Shown one piece after another: positions 1-13,300 of a stretch of 64,000 nt of DNA; within the stretch, counting starts at the first letter, position 1, and the number at the start of each line of letters is the position of its first letter. Origin of the DNA: Sycobia sp. Sy_11 (taxonomy: Eukaryota > Arthropoda > Insecta > Hymenoptera > Epichrysomallidae); the NCBI GenBank assembly GCA_018907035.1, contig JACCIC010000002.1:206001-270000 (forward strand). The letters run 5' to 3'. The translations under genes were made by a program, and so were the position numbers. Below the pieces are notes generated by a model. It made no database searches, had not been told where the DNA came from, and was given only the letters and a program-made list of their open reading frames with translations.

Positions 1-215
1 ACCAACGACTGCTCGAAATATTTGTTTCTTCAATTTATTTTGAATAAATAGAAAACAACGAGCAGCGGATAATAGCAAGTAATTGGTGATAATGACAGCG
101 CTGCAAAGCAAATGCGGAATATTATTGTTTTCGTATTTCCCTACAATTGCAGCATGATATCTATGATTTGGTTGAAATGCGGGGTAACCACCAATAATTT
201 CTTCTGTTTGGTAAG
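1..215 (-). CDS. Serine protease homologue copy 1, partial exon
   Basis: One exon of a trypsin-fold (S1) protein runs off the left edge of the window. The acceptor TTTAG at about 216-220 opens it in phase 1, exactly as in the full copy at 9041-13379, and 71 further codons can be read. It has the EEIIGGYP activation-site-like start and the LLC and AARC cysteine pair that brackets the catalytic histidine in active family members. The histidine of the usual AAHC motif is replaced by arginine (SAARC), so this exon alone predicts an inactive protease. The reading frame also stays open upstream to ATGs at 255 and 300, so a start without a first intron cannot be excluded. The remaining exons (Asp and Ser regions) lie outside. 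The two copies are clearly recent relatives, sharing PNH.Y.AAI.GKY and LLLSAA.CF. Inference: secreted pseudoprotease. Confidence 0.75.
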
Positions 216-255
216 CTAAACCTGAAATAAAATACTTTATTCTTAAAAGTTTCAT

Positions 256-3200
256 GTTTAAAGATAATATCATTACTTCTATAAACATATTTCCATTCAT
301 TTGATAAATAGTCATCAAAATATTAATTTTGCATCTATCGTTGTACATAACATTTTTTATTCAATTTATAAATAATTTAAGTTCTTTTTGGCTTTTGTAC
401 ATTTAAGACTAGGAGATTAGGACACGCCTACCATTTTAGTAAAAAACCAAAAAAATACGACTTACAGCAAGACGTACATACTTTTCACATTAAATTTTCA
501 ATACCGTTCCTTTTCGATATAAATTTTTTAATTTTCTTTCATGATTATCTTTCTACTTTAGAATGACCATAACTAATAATATTTTGTTCACCCTTCGCTT
601 GTTTACTTTTTAAATATTTATTATAATATTTATTAATTTATAATCGTCACAATTTCCATACTAAAATCCCCCGTAGAAACTTTTATTTGCTCTTTTGTTT
701 AATCTATTCTGGAATAGTACATTAAGACATATATACATTATATCTTATACTACTTTATAGTACAAGTCACATAAATTCGACACTCTATAGTAAATAAGTA
801 AGGGAGAAAAAAATTCAGAAAGGATAAAAGAGTAGAATATTTCAATTTTAAATTTGGGTTGGATATAGTGAGCTGCGATTTATTTATTTATTTAAGTGAA
901 TAATAATAAGAATAATAGCAACTATTATAATTATTATTATAATAATCCTATATAATAAAACTGTTGACTTTCCAATATAAGGGATAGCTAAAACTAAGTT
1001 TGTAATTCCAGTTGCATCTTAAAATAACATCTGACATCAAGGTAAAACGTATCCTATAAATGCAACTGTTATTGTTATTAAAAAAATTATACTTCATATT
1101 ATTCATGTTTTGATGAAGAAAAAAGAAGTTTGGAAAGTAATACAATATTAAAAAATATCGACGTAATTTATACTTTGCATAATCTGGATAATTCTATTAA
1201 ATGCTTAAGAAATACAAGTACAATAATGGAATGATAAAAAATTCCAGTAATTGATTTTTGATTAATCAGACTCCTAGTAATAATAATTTTTACGAACGCG
1301 TCGGGCTAAAATGTTTGCGATCGATTTAAGATTATGCCTCGGCAGGTGCGTTTTTCTATTGCAAAAAACAATCTATAATTCATGCTTTCGTTGTCTCAAC
1401 AAATGACACGCAGTCTCCAGTTACAAATCGTCTCATCTCCGGCGTGTCTATTGTGAGCTAGCAGAAGCATCGCATATGCATATTACATTCCGATAATACT
1501 AACTGTATTATAGTATCCCAGCATCGATCAATCACGTCATGTCGCAAATATTTTTCGCCGAGAATTGTAATTTCACTGAGGAAAAAAAACCTTACACATC
1601 AGAACTTTCACGCTCATAATGTGCTTCTCTCTATACGTTGACTTTTTTAATTGTGAGCTTACAGCAACCTCTGTAAGCTGTGGTTATGTTGCTAATCCCA
1701 TTTATTTAATGCATATAGATTAACGTAAATATGTTTTCACTGGATTATAGATAATTCGATGAAACGCAGATACTTAATTTCATAGTTTCATTAATTTCAC
1801 AAACACATTGAATTTTTTTATTTCTAGATGCCAAGTAGTCAAAAATTGTACAATGTATTCAAGCAAATTTGTATTATATTCTGTGAGAAAAGGTTTGAGA
1901 TTGTAAAGCCGATGAATATTTTTTTTTACTTTTTATGAATTTCAGTCTTTTATTGTCATATAAGGAGAAGTTCCAGATTATACGATTGGGGTTTTGTTTG
2001 TCTAGATTACACGAGGAACGCTTTCATCAAATTCTATATATATATATATATATATATTAAAAATAAAAAAAAGCAACGGTAAGAAACTAATAATTTCTTA
2101 GTATATGAATTTTCTAAACTTTATGTACATATGATTAAAATGTATTGAATGTTTCTCATTCATTGTCCATTGTCCTTTTCAAACTGAACAACTTATTGCC
2201 TTGTACTAAAATAGAACAACAAATTCATTGTTTGTTATGTTATTCAAAGTGCTTTTTGGATAACTAAGTTTAAAATTCTCTTTAAAACAGTTTCATATAG
2301 TTGAAGAAAACGAAAATAATAAAAAAGCGCATTTAATCGATGAATTTTTTTTAAAACGATTTTTAGTTCTCTGTATATTTTTAAGTTGCTTTCTATTAAG
2401 ATATATGTTACTTTGTTGTTAGAATTAGAAAAATTATCGTTAAAAAATCTGAAAAAATTGTGAGATTTATTTCACTAATTCTAAGTTAATAATTTAAGAA
2501 AAAATTTTGAATTTAACAAAATATATTTTAATAATTTTTCATGAAAACTAGAAAAGTTTCCAAAAATTAGACATATTTCTGAATTTATTGAGGAGTATAA
2601 TTTCAGACATTTAAATAACGTATACCAAAATTTCTATTCAGCCAATAAATATAAAACCAATAATTGTATTGTTCTGCTCCTGATCATATACGCGTAAGAT
2701 TTACGTGATTAAAAAGCATAAAAAAACTGTGAGTTCAAATTTTTTTCGAGTTCACTAGGTGGTATTATAATTCCATTTGTAATAGAGCAATAGTTTCCTA
2801 TATGAGTAATGTTGTAGATGTAAAAACGAGTTTACCGAGCTGATTTATTACACTTATCAGTAGTGATATAGATATTTTCGGCTTCGCTTTTCAAAATTCG
2901 ATTGATACTATATAAAATAAAATTGCGTCAGTATTTCTCCAAGACGTTTTTTTAATCTTAGTCATTTTTGTTCGCGTGTTGGTTCTTCCTCAGCTAAAGC
3001 TCTATCCTCAGCTGAACTATCGTTTTTCTGTGAAAAAATCTATTATTGTATTTTACGTACACTACCTAATTGTTTCCTGCCCTCTTGACCAAATTTTCGC
3101 TTCAAAAATTTAGAGGGGCTGATCCCCTTCTCCCCCCTACTCCGTGGCCCCTTTCTTCATGTGTTACTAAGTTTACTACGTTTGTAGCGATCAGCTTTAC

Positions 3201-4361
3201 ACCTGTTGATGATTGTAAAAGTTTTTGAGTTTATTTTTTTATAATATCCATGAGTCAGAAGTTGTTGAAAAGATAATTGAAAGTGCTAAATTTGTTCGTA
3301 TTATCTTTTGTCTATTTCATTGTATACGATGTACTGGAGAATCCCCCTTTGGAGGGTCTTCTCCAGATTAAGGATAACTAACACTTTCAGCAAAATACTT
3401 TCAGAACGTATTTACTAGAAGAAATTATCACCAGAAGAATTAGTAAATAATACTTATTACAATTTTTAACGAAAGAATTCATTTAAGACGATGATCATTT
3501 AATTATTAATATAGGAGAGCGCGCTGAGATTAATATCTATATAGTAATTACTCGCACGGATTAACGAACAAAGTGACCACATTTCTTGTCTCTCGCGCTG
3601 CAGTATATCATGGACCGCCACGCCGCGGCGGCAGCCACGCCCCACCACCCGTCGCGCTTTGCTTCTTAGCAATTTTTCCGTGCGAGTCGATGCGCGAAAG
3701 AAAAAAGCGAGTATTGACTCGCACATATATCACATACAATTCATTCGGATGGTTGCCGGCCGGCACACATACGCACATACATGCACACACCCATCCACAC
3801 TCTGTAACATCGTGAGATTTAACTCAGTGGACTTAATTTACTACTGAATACATTGTATAAATACTAGCGTTATATTGACGTTTCATTAAAATCTAAGACA
3901 GGAATAAAAATGTTCTCACAGCTTTCGTTAGTGCTAGCCTTCTGAATTAATTTATTAAACTTTTTATGTTTTAATATGTCTATATGCGACGAAGAGCATA
4001 GAAGTTCAATTTAGTAACTAATAGTTTTCCTTTGGAATGGAAAATATTTCTTTCTTATTTTGGTTAGATAACGATTCATTAATGGAAAGTTTTGCATATT
4101 TGAGATTATTGAGAATACTGAATGGGCCAATACATATCTTTCAGTTTCTTTTATTTATCTATATATCTAGCAGATGATATATTTGATAAACTTTTTTGAA
4201 CTAACGTATTAAATTATTTACACATAGTAGCATATGTTACTGCCTAGAGCTTTCATGTTTAGCTACCATTCGAAAAGATTAATATTGAGATCACGTCAAT
4301 AATTTTACGATAAAGACGATTGTTTGGACTCGTACTATTCTCAAACCTAATTTTTTGCTAA
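256..4361. other. Intergenic, no gene seen
   Basis: AT-rich spacer upstream of the partial serine protease homologue. I see no supported gene. It holds an (AT)n tract at 2035-2058, an imperfect hairpin at 3334-3366 (eight-base arms CTGGAGAA/TTCTCCAG around a C-rich/G-rich pair) and a GC-rich patch around 3573-3800. The stretch at 1300-1600 is less AT-biased than its surroundings but shows no open frame. Confidence 0.6.
2035..2058. repeat. (AT)n microsatellite
   Basis: Uninterrupted TA dinucleotide run read directly. Confidence 0.95.
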
Positions 4362-4763
4362 TACGAGGGTGGTTCATTAAGTACTCAGCCTACAAAAGAA
4401 AAACGAAAATTCTAGGAAAGTGGCGAGTTATTTTTTTATATAGACTACTTCTAGATACATTTGACCCAATGATGCTACAATTTCTTTAGCCCATAAAACT
4501 ATAGGTTTTTTTTGAGATCTGTAAAACACATCTTCGTGACGGTGATGAACTCTTCATTCGATTGAAATGTTTATTAAGTGACTGACTTTTTCATGTTTGC
4601 AAACACAAATATGTCGCACGGGATCAAATCTGGAGAATACAGTCGATGGGCCAACAGTTCGTAGCTCAATGCAGTTTAGTCGTGGTGAGAGCCAAGGTAC
4701 ATTTTCTTAGGACATTCGCCCTCTAAGGAGATGAAACTAAGTATTTACTGGACCCCCCTCGTA
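4362..4763. mobile_element. Mariner-type MITE or deletion derivative
   Basis: A 402-bp unit bounded by TA dinucleotides with terminal inverted repeats. The left end reads TACGAGGGTGGTTCATTAAG. The reverse complement of the right end begins TACGAGGGGGGTCCAGTAAA, followed by a matching TACT further in. The ends match the TACGAGGGTGG ends of the mariner at 7682-8889. No transposase frame is present, so it would have to be mobilised in trans. Size and termini are what is expected of an internally deleted mariner. Confidence 0.75.
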
Positions 4764-6089
4764 GGAGTAAAAGTTATTAAGTTTCTGTAGATATGTTTAT
4801 ACCATTTTGTACTCATGGCATATAGTGTCTTTTGAGTTTTCTAGGAATATTTTATTTGTTACGTTTTACGTTCATGTATACAAAATTGAAAAAGTCTTTT
4901 CAGTTAATATATTTTCTTTCTTACTTTGAAGCAGTATTTTTGAATAAATTTTTATGGATGTGTATCTTTCTTTCGGTCAATATAACGTTGGTAGGATGCT
5001 TATTCCATATGCTGAAATTATTCGCATAGACATTTTTTTCTAAGTTATGATTCGATGTCCCTTTGGTATGAAAATAAATCTATGAAAGGTATTCGATAAT
5101 ATGATTAATGTATCTTTTCGAAAACGTTGTTAAAATATTTCCAAGTATGCATTCCACCATGTATCACATAAATATTTCATTATATTATCTGTTAATATGA
5201 TCAAAAATGCATGAGAAATGTAACCGGTAATGAAATATAATATTTAGTAATTTTTTAATTTTATTTTAACCTTATCCGTGAAAATATTGTTTAAATTGTT
5301 CGTATATTATTAAACTTAACCAATATTGATGTAATACACATCATATGAACTTGTAAAACAGTGGATATATAATTTTATTTTAATTCGATCGCATCTAAAT
5401 CTAATAAGAAATCTATGAAAAAATGTAATATTACTTACTCAATTTAACCTTAGAAAAACTGAAAATTAATAGAAAAATGAAAAATAACTTCCAATAAATC
5501 ATGTTTGATCTATGTATTATCGACAGCTATATCGTTATTGTAACTATGTCGTTAATATAGTTTGGATAATATCCATACATACATTTTAAAGATAAGAAAA
5601 AGGTGTTTGTCACGTTTATTTATATAAGATATTTATAATGTATATTCTGTTTTTTTACAAAAGTAAAAAATTAATGAGTAATAACTATCATTTTTGTTAT
5701 GAAAGATTAGTAAATAATATTTATCAGAAAATCAAATGATTCTGATAAAGGAAATGAAAATTATTTTTGAAATATCTAAATTTATATGCATAAATCAGTG
5801 TTTCTTTTATTAAAATATAATTGACTTTTATGATAGCAAGTTTTTGATTAATTTTATATTATTTTTCTTTTGCAAGTATTTTAAATTTAGACTCTGAATT
5901 GATTCTACCGAAGAAAACGGTAAATAAATAAATATACCAAATGCAATGTTAATTACAAAAAGAACGTAATTTTAAATATACTCGTATAGACGTATATGCA
6001 GTCTTTGTTATTTGATGAAAAGGATCTATTATCTTACATTCCAAAGAATTCTTATAATTTTTTTCTTCTTTTTAAAATTATTTTAAACG

Positions 6090-6143
<54 letters not shown>

Positions 6144-6839
6144 AAAATTCTTTATTTTAGTTACCATACAAAAAATATTATGGGTCAATTTAATTATCCC
6201 TCTCAAATATAAAGATTTCCATAGAGCATTGAATAACATGGAGAATGAAATCATGTTTTGTGTTTTCACCGAATATGATGTTTATTTATAATATTTTGTA
6301 AAAGTAGATCTAAACACTGGAGTAATAATGATTAACAGTAAAACCTATTCAACTTTTAATATTTAGATTTCAGATGAACATGGTATATATTAATATATCA
6401 TATATGAGAATGAATTTGAACTATGTATGTTACTGAAGATAATTTACTCACCTTCCTTCAGTACAATTCATACGAGAAATGATTATACCAGATAAAAAAA
6501 CATTGACGTTTCTATTACTAGCTGTTATATTATATATTTACTGCAAGATGGCGCACAATCAAGTTTAGAATCAGCTACTCAGCGATATATAAATTCTAAA
6601 ATATTAAGAACTTCAGTGGTTTCATTTATAAAACTTATAGGTATTTATTCTCAGATTCCTCTTGCCAAATATCATTAAACTGATTCAGATGTTAGTATGG
6701 CATCCCAGCGTCATTGGTACCTCAAACTCACTTTTCCTTCTATAAACATTAGTTCCGTTTCTTTCTTTGAGCTCACGAAGAAGTGAATATACGTTTAGAC
6801 ATACAAATTTTTATGCTGCAAACGTCAGAGCCAAAAAAA
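4764..6839. other. Intergenic, no gene seen
   Basis: AT-rich spacer. Short open frames here are chance or run through the (AT)n tract at 6093-6139. No conserved protein, RNA gene or terminal repeat was recognised. Confidence 0.6.
6093..6139. repeat. (AT)n microsatellite
   Basis: Uninterrupted AT dinucleotide run read directly. Confidence 0.95.
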
Positions 6840-7290
6840 ATATGAAAAATTTTTCTTTCTAGGTTTATTTTAAAGAAACAAGCATGTAAAGCTGATATTC
6901 TAAATATGCACCACAAGTTAGAATATGTTACAAGTGGTTTGCACATATGAGAAGTGGTGATTTTGATATCGAAGACAAAGATTGACCAGACCTGTTGAAA
7001 AAATTTAAGGATAAAGAATTGGAGGCATTCTTTGATGAAGATACCTGCCAAACGCAGAAGGAATCTGGCACATTGTTTGAAGTAACACGTTAAGCGATGT
7101 CCAAAAAACTTAAATTACAGGGATTCGTGCAAAGGTTAGGAAATTAGCGTCGCACGAACTAAAGCAGAGAAACGTCACAAATCATTTTTTACCTTGGTAT
7201 TTTTTCTTCAGTGCACATAAAGATGTCGTTTTTGTATCTAAAATTTACTGGAGATGACAAATGGCTATATATATAATAAAATACATTTCT
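6840..7290 (+). pseudogene. Decayed mariner transposase fragment
   Basis: On the plus strand, around 6930-7060, a frame reads WFAHMRSGDFDIEDKD and then KELEAFFDEDTCQTQKE. This is the N-terminal DNA-binding region of mariner transposases of the irritans/mellifera type, where WF..F..GDFD..DK and LL.E...QTQ.EL are conserved. Further on, around 7240, FTGDDKWLYI corresponds to the first catalytic aspartate motif (TGDEKW). In-frame stops occur inside (one after KD at about 6985, another near 7095) and the rest of the gene is missing. No terminal repeats were found, so the limits are approximate. It is a relic of an insertion different from the neighbouring 7682-8889 element. Confidence 0.7.
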
Positions 7291-7681
7291 AGTGAAATAA
7301 ACTGGATTTTTTAAAATAAAATAACTGTTTTATTTTCCTTATAAATAAAGTAAATATTCAATACCACAAATAATATATTTTCTAAAATTTTCAAATATAT
7401 TTTTTACAAGGCCGACGTCTTCGTCGAGTGGCAAGAGTGCACGTTGGCCGATCAGCAAGATGAAATAACATTCGCTACTTGGAGCAAGTCACTACTTCGA
7501 TGGGTGACTGCGTGAAATGTGAAATAGAAAAATTTCGGTGTCCGAGTCTACGAAATGTGACACAGATATTGAATTTGAGCAATGTCAATACACCGACCAC
7601 TCCGGAACGGGTTTTCGTAATCGGGATTTATCGCACTGGGTTTAGTCATAGGTTTCCCGCTCAACAGGTACAACTCTGGAA
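7291..7681. other. Intergenic, no gene seen
   Basis: Short stretch between two mariner-derived sequences. From about 7410 it is more GC-rich than its surroundings and keeps an open plus-strand frame of about 94 codons from 7479, which runs into the mariner end. I do not recognise its product. Confidence 0.4.
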
Positions 7682-8889
7682 TACGAGGGTGATCCTAGAA
7701 GTATCTGGATCAACAAAGAAAACTCAAAAATTTTGGAAAAAAATACATTTTTTTTCAACATAATCTCCTTTCAGCTCTATACACTTTTCCCAGCGATATT
7801 CAATAAGTTCGATACCCTTTTTATTATAAGAATTATCAAGCTCCTCATAGTAGCCATTAACTACGGACATAATCTTTTCATTGTTGAATTCAAACTTTAA
7901 TTAATTAATTTTGGCTATTGCAATAACGGATACACATTCGTTCTACGTTAAGCTGGTGCATTGTCTTCATGGAACAACACTTTCTTCTTAGCCAAATGTG
8001 GTCGTTTTTGCTTGATTTTTTCGACGAAACGTTGCAATAAGTTTGCATAATATTCGCCGTTGATAGTTTTCCTTTTTCAAGATAGTCAATGAAAATTATC
8101 CCACACACATTCCAAAAAAACCGACGCCATAATCTTGCCTGCAGATGAAACGGTCTTTGACTTCTTTGGAGCCAGTTCTTCTTTTTGAGTCCATTGTTTT
8201 GATTGTTCTTTTGTTTTGGGCGTGAAGTGGTGGAACCATTTTTCACCCATGGTTATGAAACGGCGCAAAAATTCGACTTTATTTTTGCGAAACATTGCCA
8301 AACATTCAACTGAAGCATCTTCAAGACGCTGTTTTTGTTCTATTGTGGGCAAATGCGGCACTCATCTTGCGCACAGCTTTGTTATCTCCAAATTTTCAGT
8401 TAATATGCGATGTACCGCACTTTTTGCAATGCCTATCATATCTGCTACCTCGCGTACTTTCAGTCGACGATCGTCCAGAACTACCTTCTGGATTTTCTTC
8501 AACATTTCTGGAGTGCTCACCTCATTTGGTCGACTACTGCGATGCTCGTCTTGGCAGCTCGTTTAAACTCTGCTACCCAATATTTTACTGTTGCAAACGA
8601 AGGAGCAGTCGCACCCAGAGTAGAGTCTAGTTCAGCTTTTATATTGGTTGGGCTGAGGCCTTTCAAATAAAAGTATTGTATCACATAACGACGACCAATT
8701 TTTTCCATGTTTACAAATTCACTGAAAACGTTCACTATTGATCGCTGACAAATAAATACTAAACATCATGACGTCTTCAAACTTAAGACACATGATTTAT
8801 CGATTGTGTACTTTCTAATACAGTGGTATTTTTTGAGAAACTACTGCCACTTTTAGGTCAGGTCGGGTACTTCTGGGACCACCCTCGTA
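7682..8889 (-). mobile_element. Mariner (DD34D-type) element with terminal inverted repeats
   Basis: A 1.2-kb element flanked by TA. The left end is TACGAGGGTGATCCTAGAAG; the reverse complement of the right end is TACGAGGGTGGTCCCAGAAG. These inverted ends enclose a minus-strand transposase pseudogene. The overall size is slightly below the usual 1.3 kb because of an internal deletion. It lies between the two serine protease homologue copies, just downstream of the last exon of the complete copy, in the same orientation. Confidence 0.88.
7757..8735 (-). pseudogene. Mariner transposase, broken
   Basis: The minus strand encodes, in pieces and in more than one frame, a mariner transposase. It starts at 8735 with an N-terminal helix-turn-helix part containing YFYLKGLSPTNI and TVKYWVAEFKR. 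A second DNA-binding part follows, then the catalytic domain (FITMGEKWFHHFTP, VWDNFH.LEKG, FHEDNAPA) and a C-terminal tail (YRWEKCIELKGDYVEK). The first catalytic Asp of the usual TMDETW motif is Gly here. The second (HEDN) is intact. The segment that should hold the third Asp (YSPDLAPSD in relatives) is deleted at about 7890-7950. Frameshifts and stops are present, so no active enzyme can be made. Confidence 0.85.
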
Positions 8890-9040
8890 TGTGGAGCAGG
8901 TGTGGTAGATTAAAATTTCTGTTAAGTTAGTTACGTAAGATGGGAATCAGGTACCAACAAATTTGTAAAGGAATACATATATAAAGGTATTTATAATAAT
9001 GTATACATGGAATAAATCAAATAAATTTATATTTTTTTCA

Positions 9041-10292
9041 TCAATATGCCAAATTAGGAATATTATGAACATCTGTACCCAATACAGGTCTTCCAGTAAT
9101 TATTCCATTAATGAAATGTTTGTAATGCGATACCTTCGTATATATAGCTCCATATTTAGTATCGTCACAATCTAAGCGGCGTTTGCTTGCAATTCCTACA
9201 ATCTTTGAGTCAATAACAAGTGGAGTACCAAGATCACCCTATAAAATATATATCATCAGTAAGTAAAAAAAAATAAACTCCATAATCTAATTTATATTTA
9301 TAGTAATTAAGTTAATATATTTATAGTAATTAAGTTTTGTAAATTTCGTTAGAATTAGATAATTGACCATTTTTCTGATATTTGTTAACATATTTGTAAA
9401 AATATATAATATCAGATCATACCATATTCGTAAATATGTGTAATTTGGAAAGCTCAGAATTTTTGTATTTCTTTGAAATAACTTACTTACGTTCTAAGAC
9501 TGACTGAGTTGCTATTTCCTTATCCTACCCGGACTTGAACATTACAATCCTATAGCAGATTTATGGGTGTTCGAGGTTAAGCTGAGATAGAGATCGATGC
9601 TACAACGATCTGCCCGAATGGACTGTCACATAGATGGTAAATATACCTTGGCGATAATCCCTAGTCAACCCGCAAATGCCAAATTTTGTAGGCAGTGTCC
9701 TAATACTAATGTCTAAGTGGTTCCATAAGCGGCAAACTATAGAACTCGCCAATTGCTGGAGGAGGAGGGGTGAAAGAGAGAGAAAGAGAGGGAGACAAAG
9801 AGTGCATGCCTTCAGAAATGAAAAAAATAAGTCGGAAATTTAATGGAAAATGCCTTCCGAAGATCATAGATATTAGCTTCGGCACGTTTTTAGGGAGCAT
9901 TACGCGCTTTGTATTGATATAACCTTCCGTACTGATATTCATGATAAGTTGATTCTTTTTTAATAAACTATTATTTCATTAAATCATTTTTACAGGAGAG
10001 TATTTAATTATTCTGGTTAGATTGTTTACAATATTATTTTCAGTTTATGATTTCAGTGCGCTTAACGAAACGATCAGCTTTTTATTTTACCTCACCAAGA
10101 ATTACTGTGGGGTAAATATTTTATTTTTATTAAAAAAAAAAGTTTCATTGGTTAGAAGCATATCCGATATGATGTTCGTTAGGATTTTTCCAATCTATAT
10201 TTTTTATGCGCTTATATGATATTCATGTGCACATGTATTAAACGATAATCATCAAAGAGCAACACATTTTTTTATAATTATGAATGATTTAT

Positions 10293-10341
<49 letters not shown>

Positions 10342-13300
10342 TATGCGCGTGCTTGCCTGTAATTATTCAACTTAATAAGTTTAACTACACGATAGACTTA
10401 GCACTCTCAAATCATATACAAATAAAAAACTGCACTGCAGAATTCCATAATTCGTTTTATGAATATCGTTTTCAGGTTAATAACGCCATAAATATAAGAG
10501 TCTCAAATGAATTTAGTTAGAACTAGGTATGAAAATACTTCGGTTGACAAAGGTGTTTGACGATAATACTTTTCGTTTCATGTAGTTTGGACTGGACACT
10601 AAAATTATTCATATATAATAAGTCTACATTACATTTCTTACAACGCATCCAAGTTATTGTAAATATTAACAATGCCAGTGAAAAGTACATCAACAATATG
10701 ACCAGGGTAAATAATCATCGGTTGATTTATAGTTATGATTTCCGCCAAAAATTTTATGAGCCAATAAATTTAATCAAGCTACGACATACGGTCGTACTTC
10801 ATAGAAGCTTTTCTAACATACCTAAATAGAGCGTCTATGCTACCATTCTTTCCAATGGCTCTCTGGAACAAAGATATTGATTTTAATTTTGAGCATATAC
10901 GTGCTTCAATAAATAACTTAAATTTACTTAAATCTTAATCTTACCTCGCATAGGGCTCTGAGCGACTGAAATAATTAGATTTTGTAATTATAGAATACAA
11001 AAACGAAGTATAGTCGTAATATTCATTTAAATTCGTGTCGCATGCGCAACTTTTTAAATAAAAAATTATGCATGGAAATGCATGGAAATAATATATAAAT
11101 TGAATGCGATACTTGCAGTTACTATTTTAATATTTAGAAAACACTATCCATTATGCAATAAAAAACATTATATTTGTTTAAATATTTATTTAAACTTCTA
11201 GTAGAAATCTAACGATGATGATAGAAATAACATTCTTCAAAGAAAACAAAAGAACACAATGAATCGATTTCTTTTTTCATCAATTTCTATTTATTCTGTA
11301 TTTAAAAAATATGAAAAAATCTTCTTATTTATTATTACATAATGGATGTTGTTCTCTTCAATCAGCAAATAAATTTTAAAATCGTTATTGTAAGTACGGT
11401 ATTTAATTTATATTACTTTTGTGCATTATTTAATATATAAGTTTCCTGTAATTTTAAATTTATAATGAATTTTTTATATAAAAAGTTATAAATAACGCAT
11501 TGTCTTTATATATTTTATGTTACAAATATAATTTTTTTTAGTAGTGCAGAGTCCTATACCAGAAGCTATTACATTTAAAGAAATTTAAATTATTTATTAG
11601 ACCACTATTTGCTTGAAATCCTTGAAATTATCAATATCTTTGTTTAAGTCTTTGAAAAATAATAGATCCAGAACTAACTCCCTATGGATTGCCTAAATTT
11701 CTAACAATATTTTGTGAGTTTTTCTCAAGCTAAATGATTAATTGTTCCCGTCCTAAAATATGGAGAATCTAAAAAGACGAAGACTATATAGCAGAACGAA
11801 AGGTAGTATAGAAACGGAGCCTTATTGAATACCCAATCTTGAACTAACATAGCAGCAGAGTTATATGTCTTGTACTAATATCTTATCTAATATCATCTGC
11901 TAACTTATGGAAAATTATTACTGTTGGGATAAATACGTTAAAATCCATCTGCATGGAATCCATTGCATAAGAATTTATAAGACGCTCTTATATATAATAT
12001 AACAATGGACAATTTTTCTCTAACAATCTTTCAAATAAAGCATAAAAATGAAATCGATTGCAAATTAAGTAACTAGTAAGGAATCACAAATAAATAACTT
12101 ACAATTTTAAGAACCGTACATAACTGGCTTATGTGAAAGAATTAAGGTTATTATTTTAAAAATAATATTTACCTCAAATGCTAATTATCTTACATGTAGA
12201 TTATTCCATTGCCTCATGTATGTTCATTTATTCCATGGTTTAAATTAAATAATTAAAATTAATTTATTCAACTATTCGCTTATTTTATATATAGATTGAA
12301 ATTTTCTTTCATTATAACTTCAGATCAATTATCAAGAATTTTTGGACGTTTAGATATAGTATTCAATATTATAAAAGCTTACCTTACAAATACCACGATG
12401 TGCAAAATTTATATCAGGTTCTATTACACCACATATTGAAGCCAAAACATTTATTTTGTCGTTCAATCTCAGACATTCTGTATCATTAAGAATCTGAACA
12501 TGTGCATATTTTAATTTTTGCTGAGTGTATTTGGTTAGTATGAGCCTCTCTCGTTTATCAAAACGATTTACTGTATCAACCGAATCAACACCATATCCAG
12601 AGACAATTGCTGTTTCTCCTACAAAATTTTCATCCCATTGTGGCGTTTGAAGTGTAGACCAGATTGCCGGATATTCACGTTCTAAACCTTCTGCTAACTA
12701 AAACAAGAAATGTTATTTAAAATATGTGATTTTTAGATAATTAAGTTCAATTCTGATGTGAAAGACAAAGTTAGAAGTATAGAGCTCTAAGAAACTTCTC
12801 AAATTCATAATATTATGTTTTTAAAAATATTTTTTAAATTGCTTGATTTCAGACAAACATGTGAATTTTTGATGAAAAGAATCTCATACTCATTATAAAT
12901 TATCATTTTTGTATTTACCATTACGATTGATATGTCATTGTAACTCGAATCAACATCGTACGAATAAGTATATATTTTCTCAATTTCTTTTTCATTAAGA
13001 TGATGTGGTATCATCATATTTGTACCAATGACTGCCGTAAACTTTTGGTTTTTTAATTTATTACCTCTAAACACAAAACATTGAGCAGCAGATAGTAGTA
13101 ATTGATTAGTCAGGAGAGCAGCACCACAAAGTAAATGTGCATTAGTAGTCAGATATTTTCCAATTATTGCAGCATTGTATGTATGATTTGGTTGAAGTAC
13201 GCGGTAGCTACCAACAATTTCTTCCGCCTGAAAAGCTAAAACAGGAATAAGTACAGAAAGTATTTTAGACGTTTGATTCCTTTTACCTTGATGTAGTGAG

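Noticed and set aside
6078..6269. Open frames encoding Tyr-Ile repeats (also at 10284-10520, 18173-18418, 59220-59581, 62581-63098)
   Set aside because: They are produced by (AT)n microsatellites and have no conserved flanking sequence.
11070..11095. Short direct repeat ATGCATGGAA considered as a CRISPR-like or satellite unit
   Set aside because: Only two copies without spacers in a eukaryotic intergenic context.
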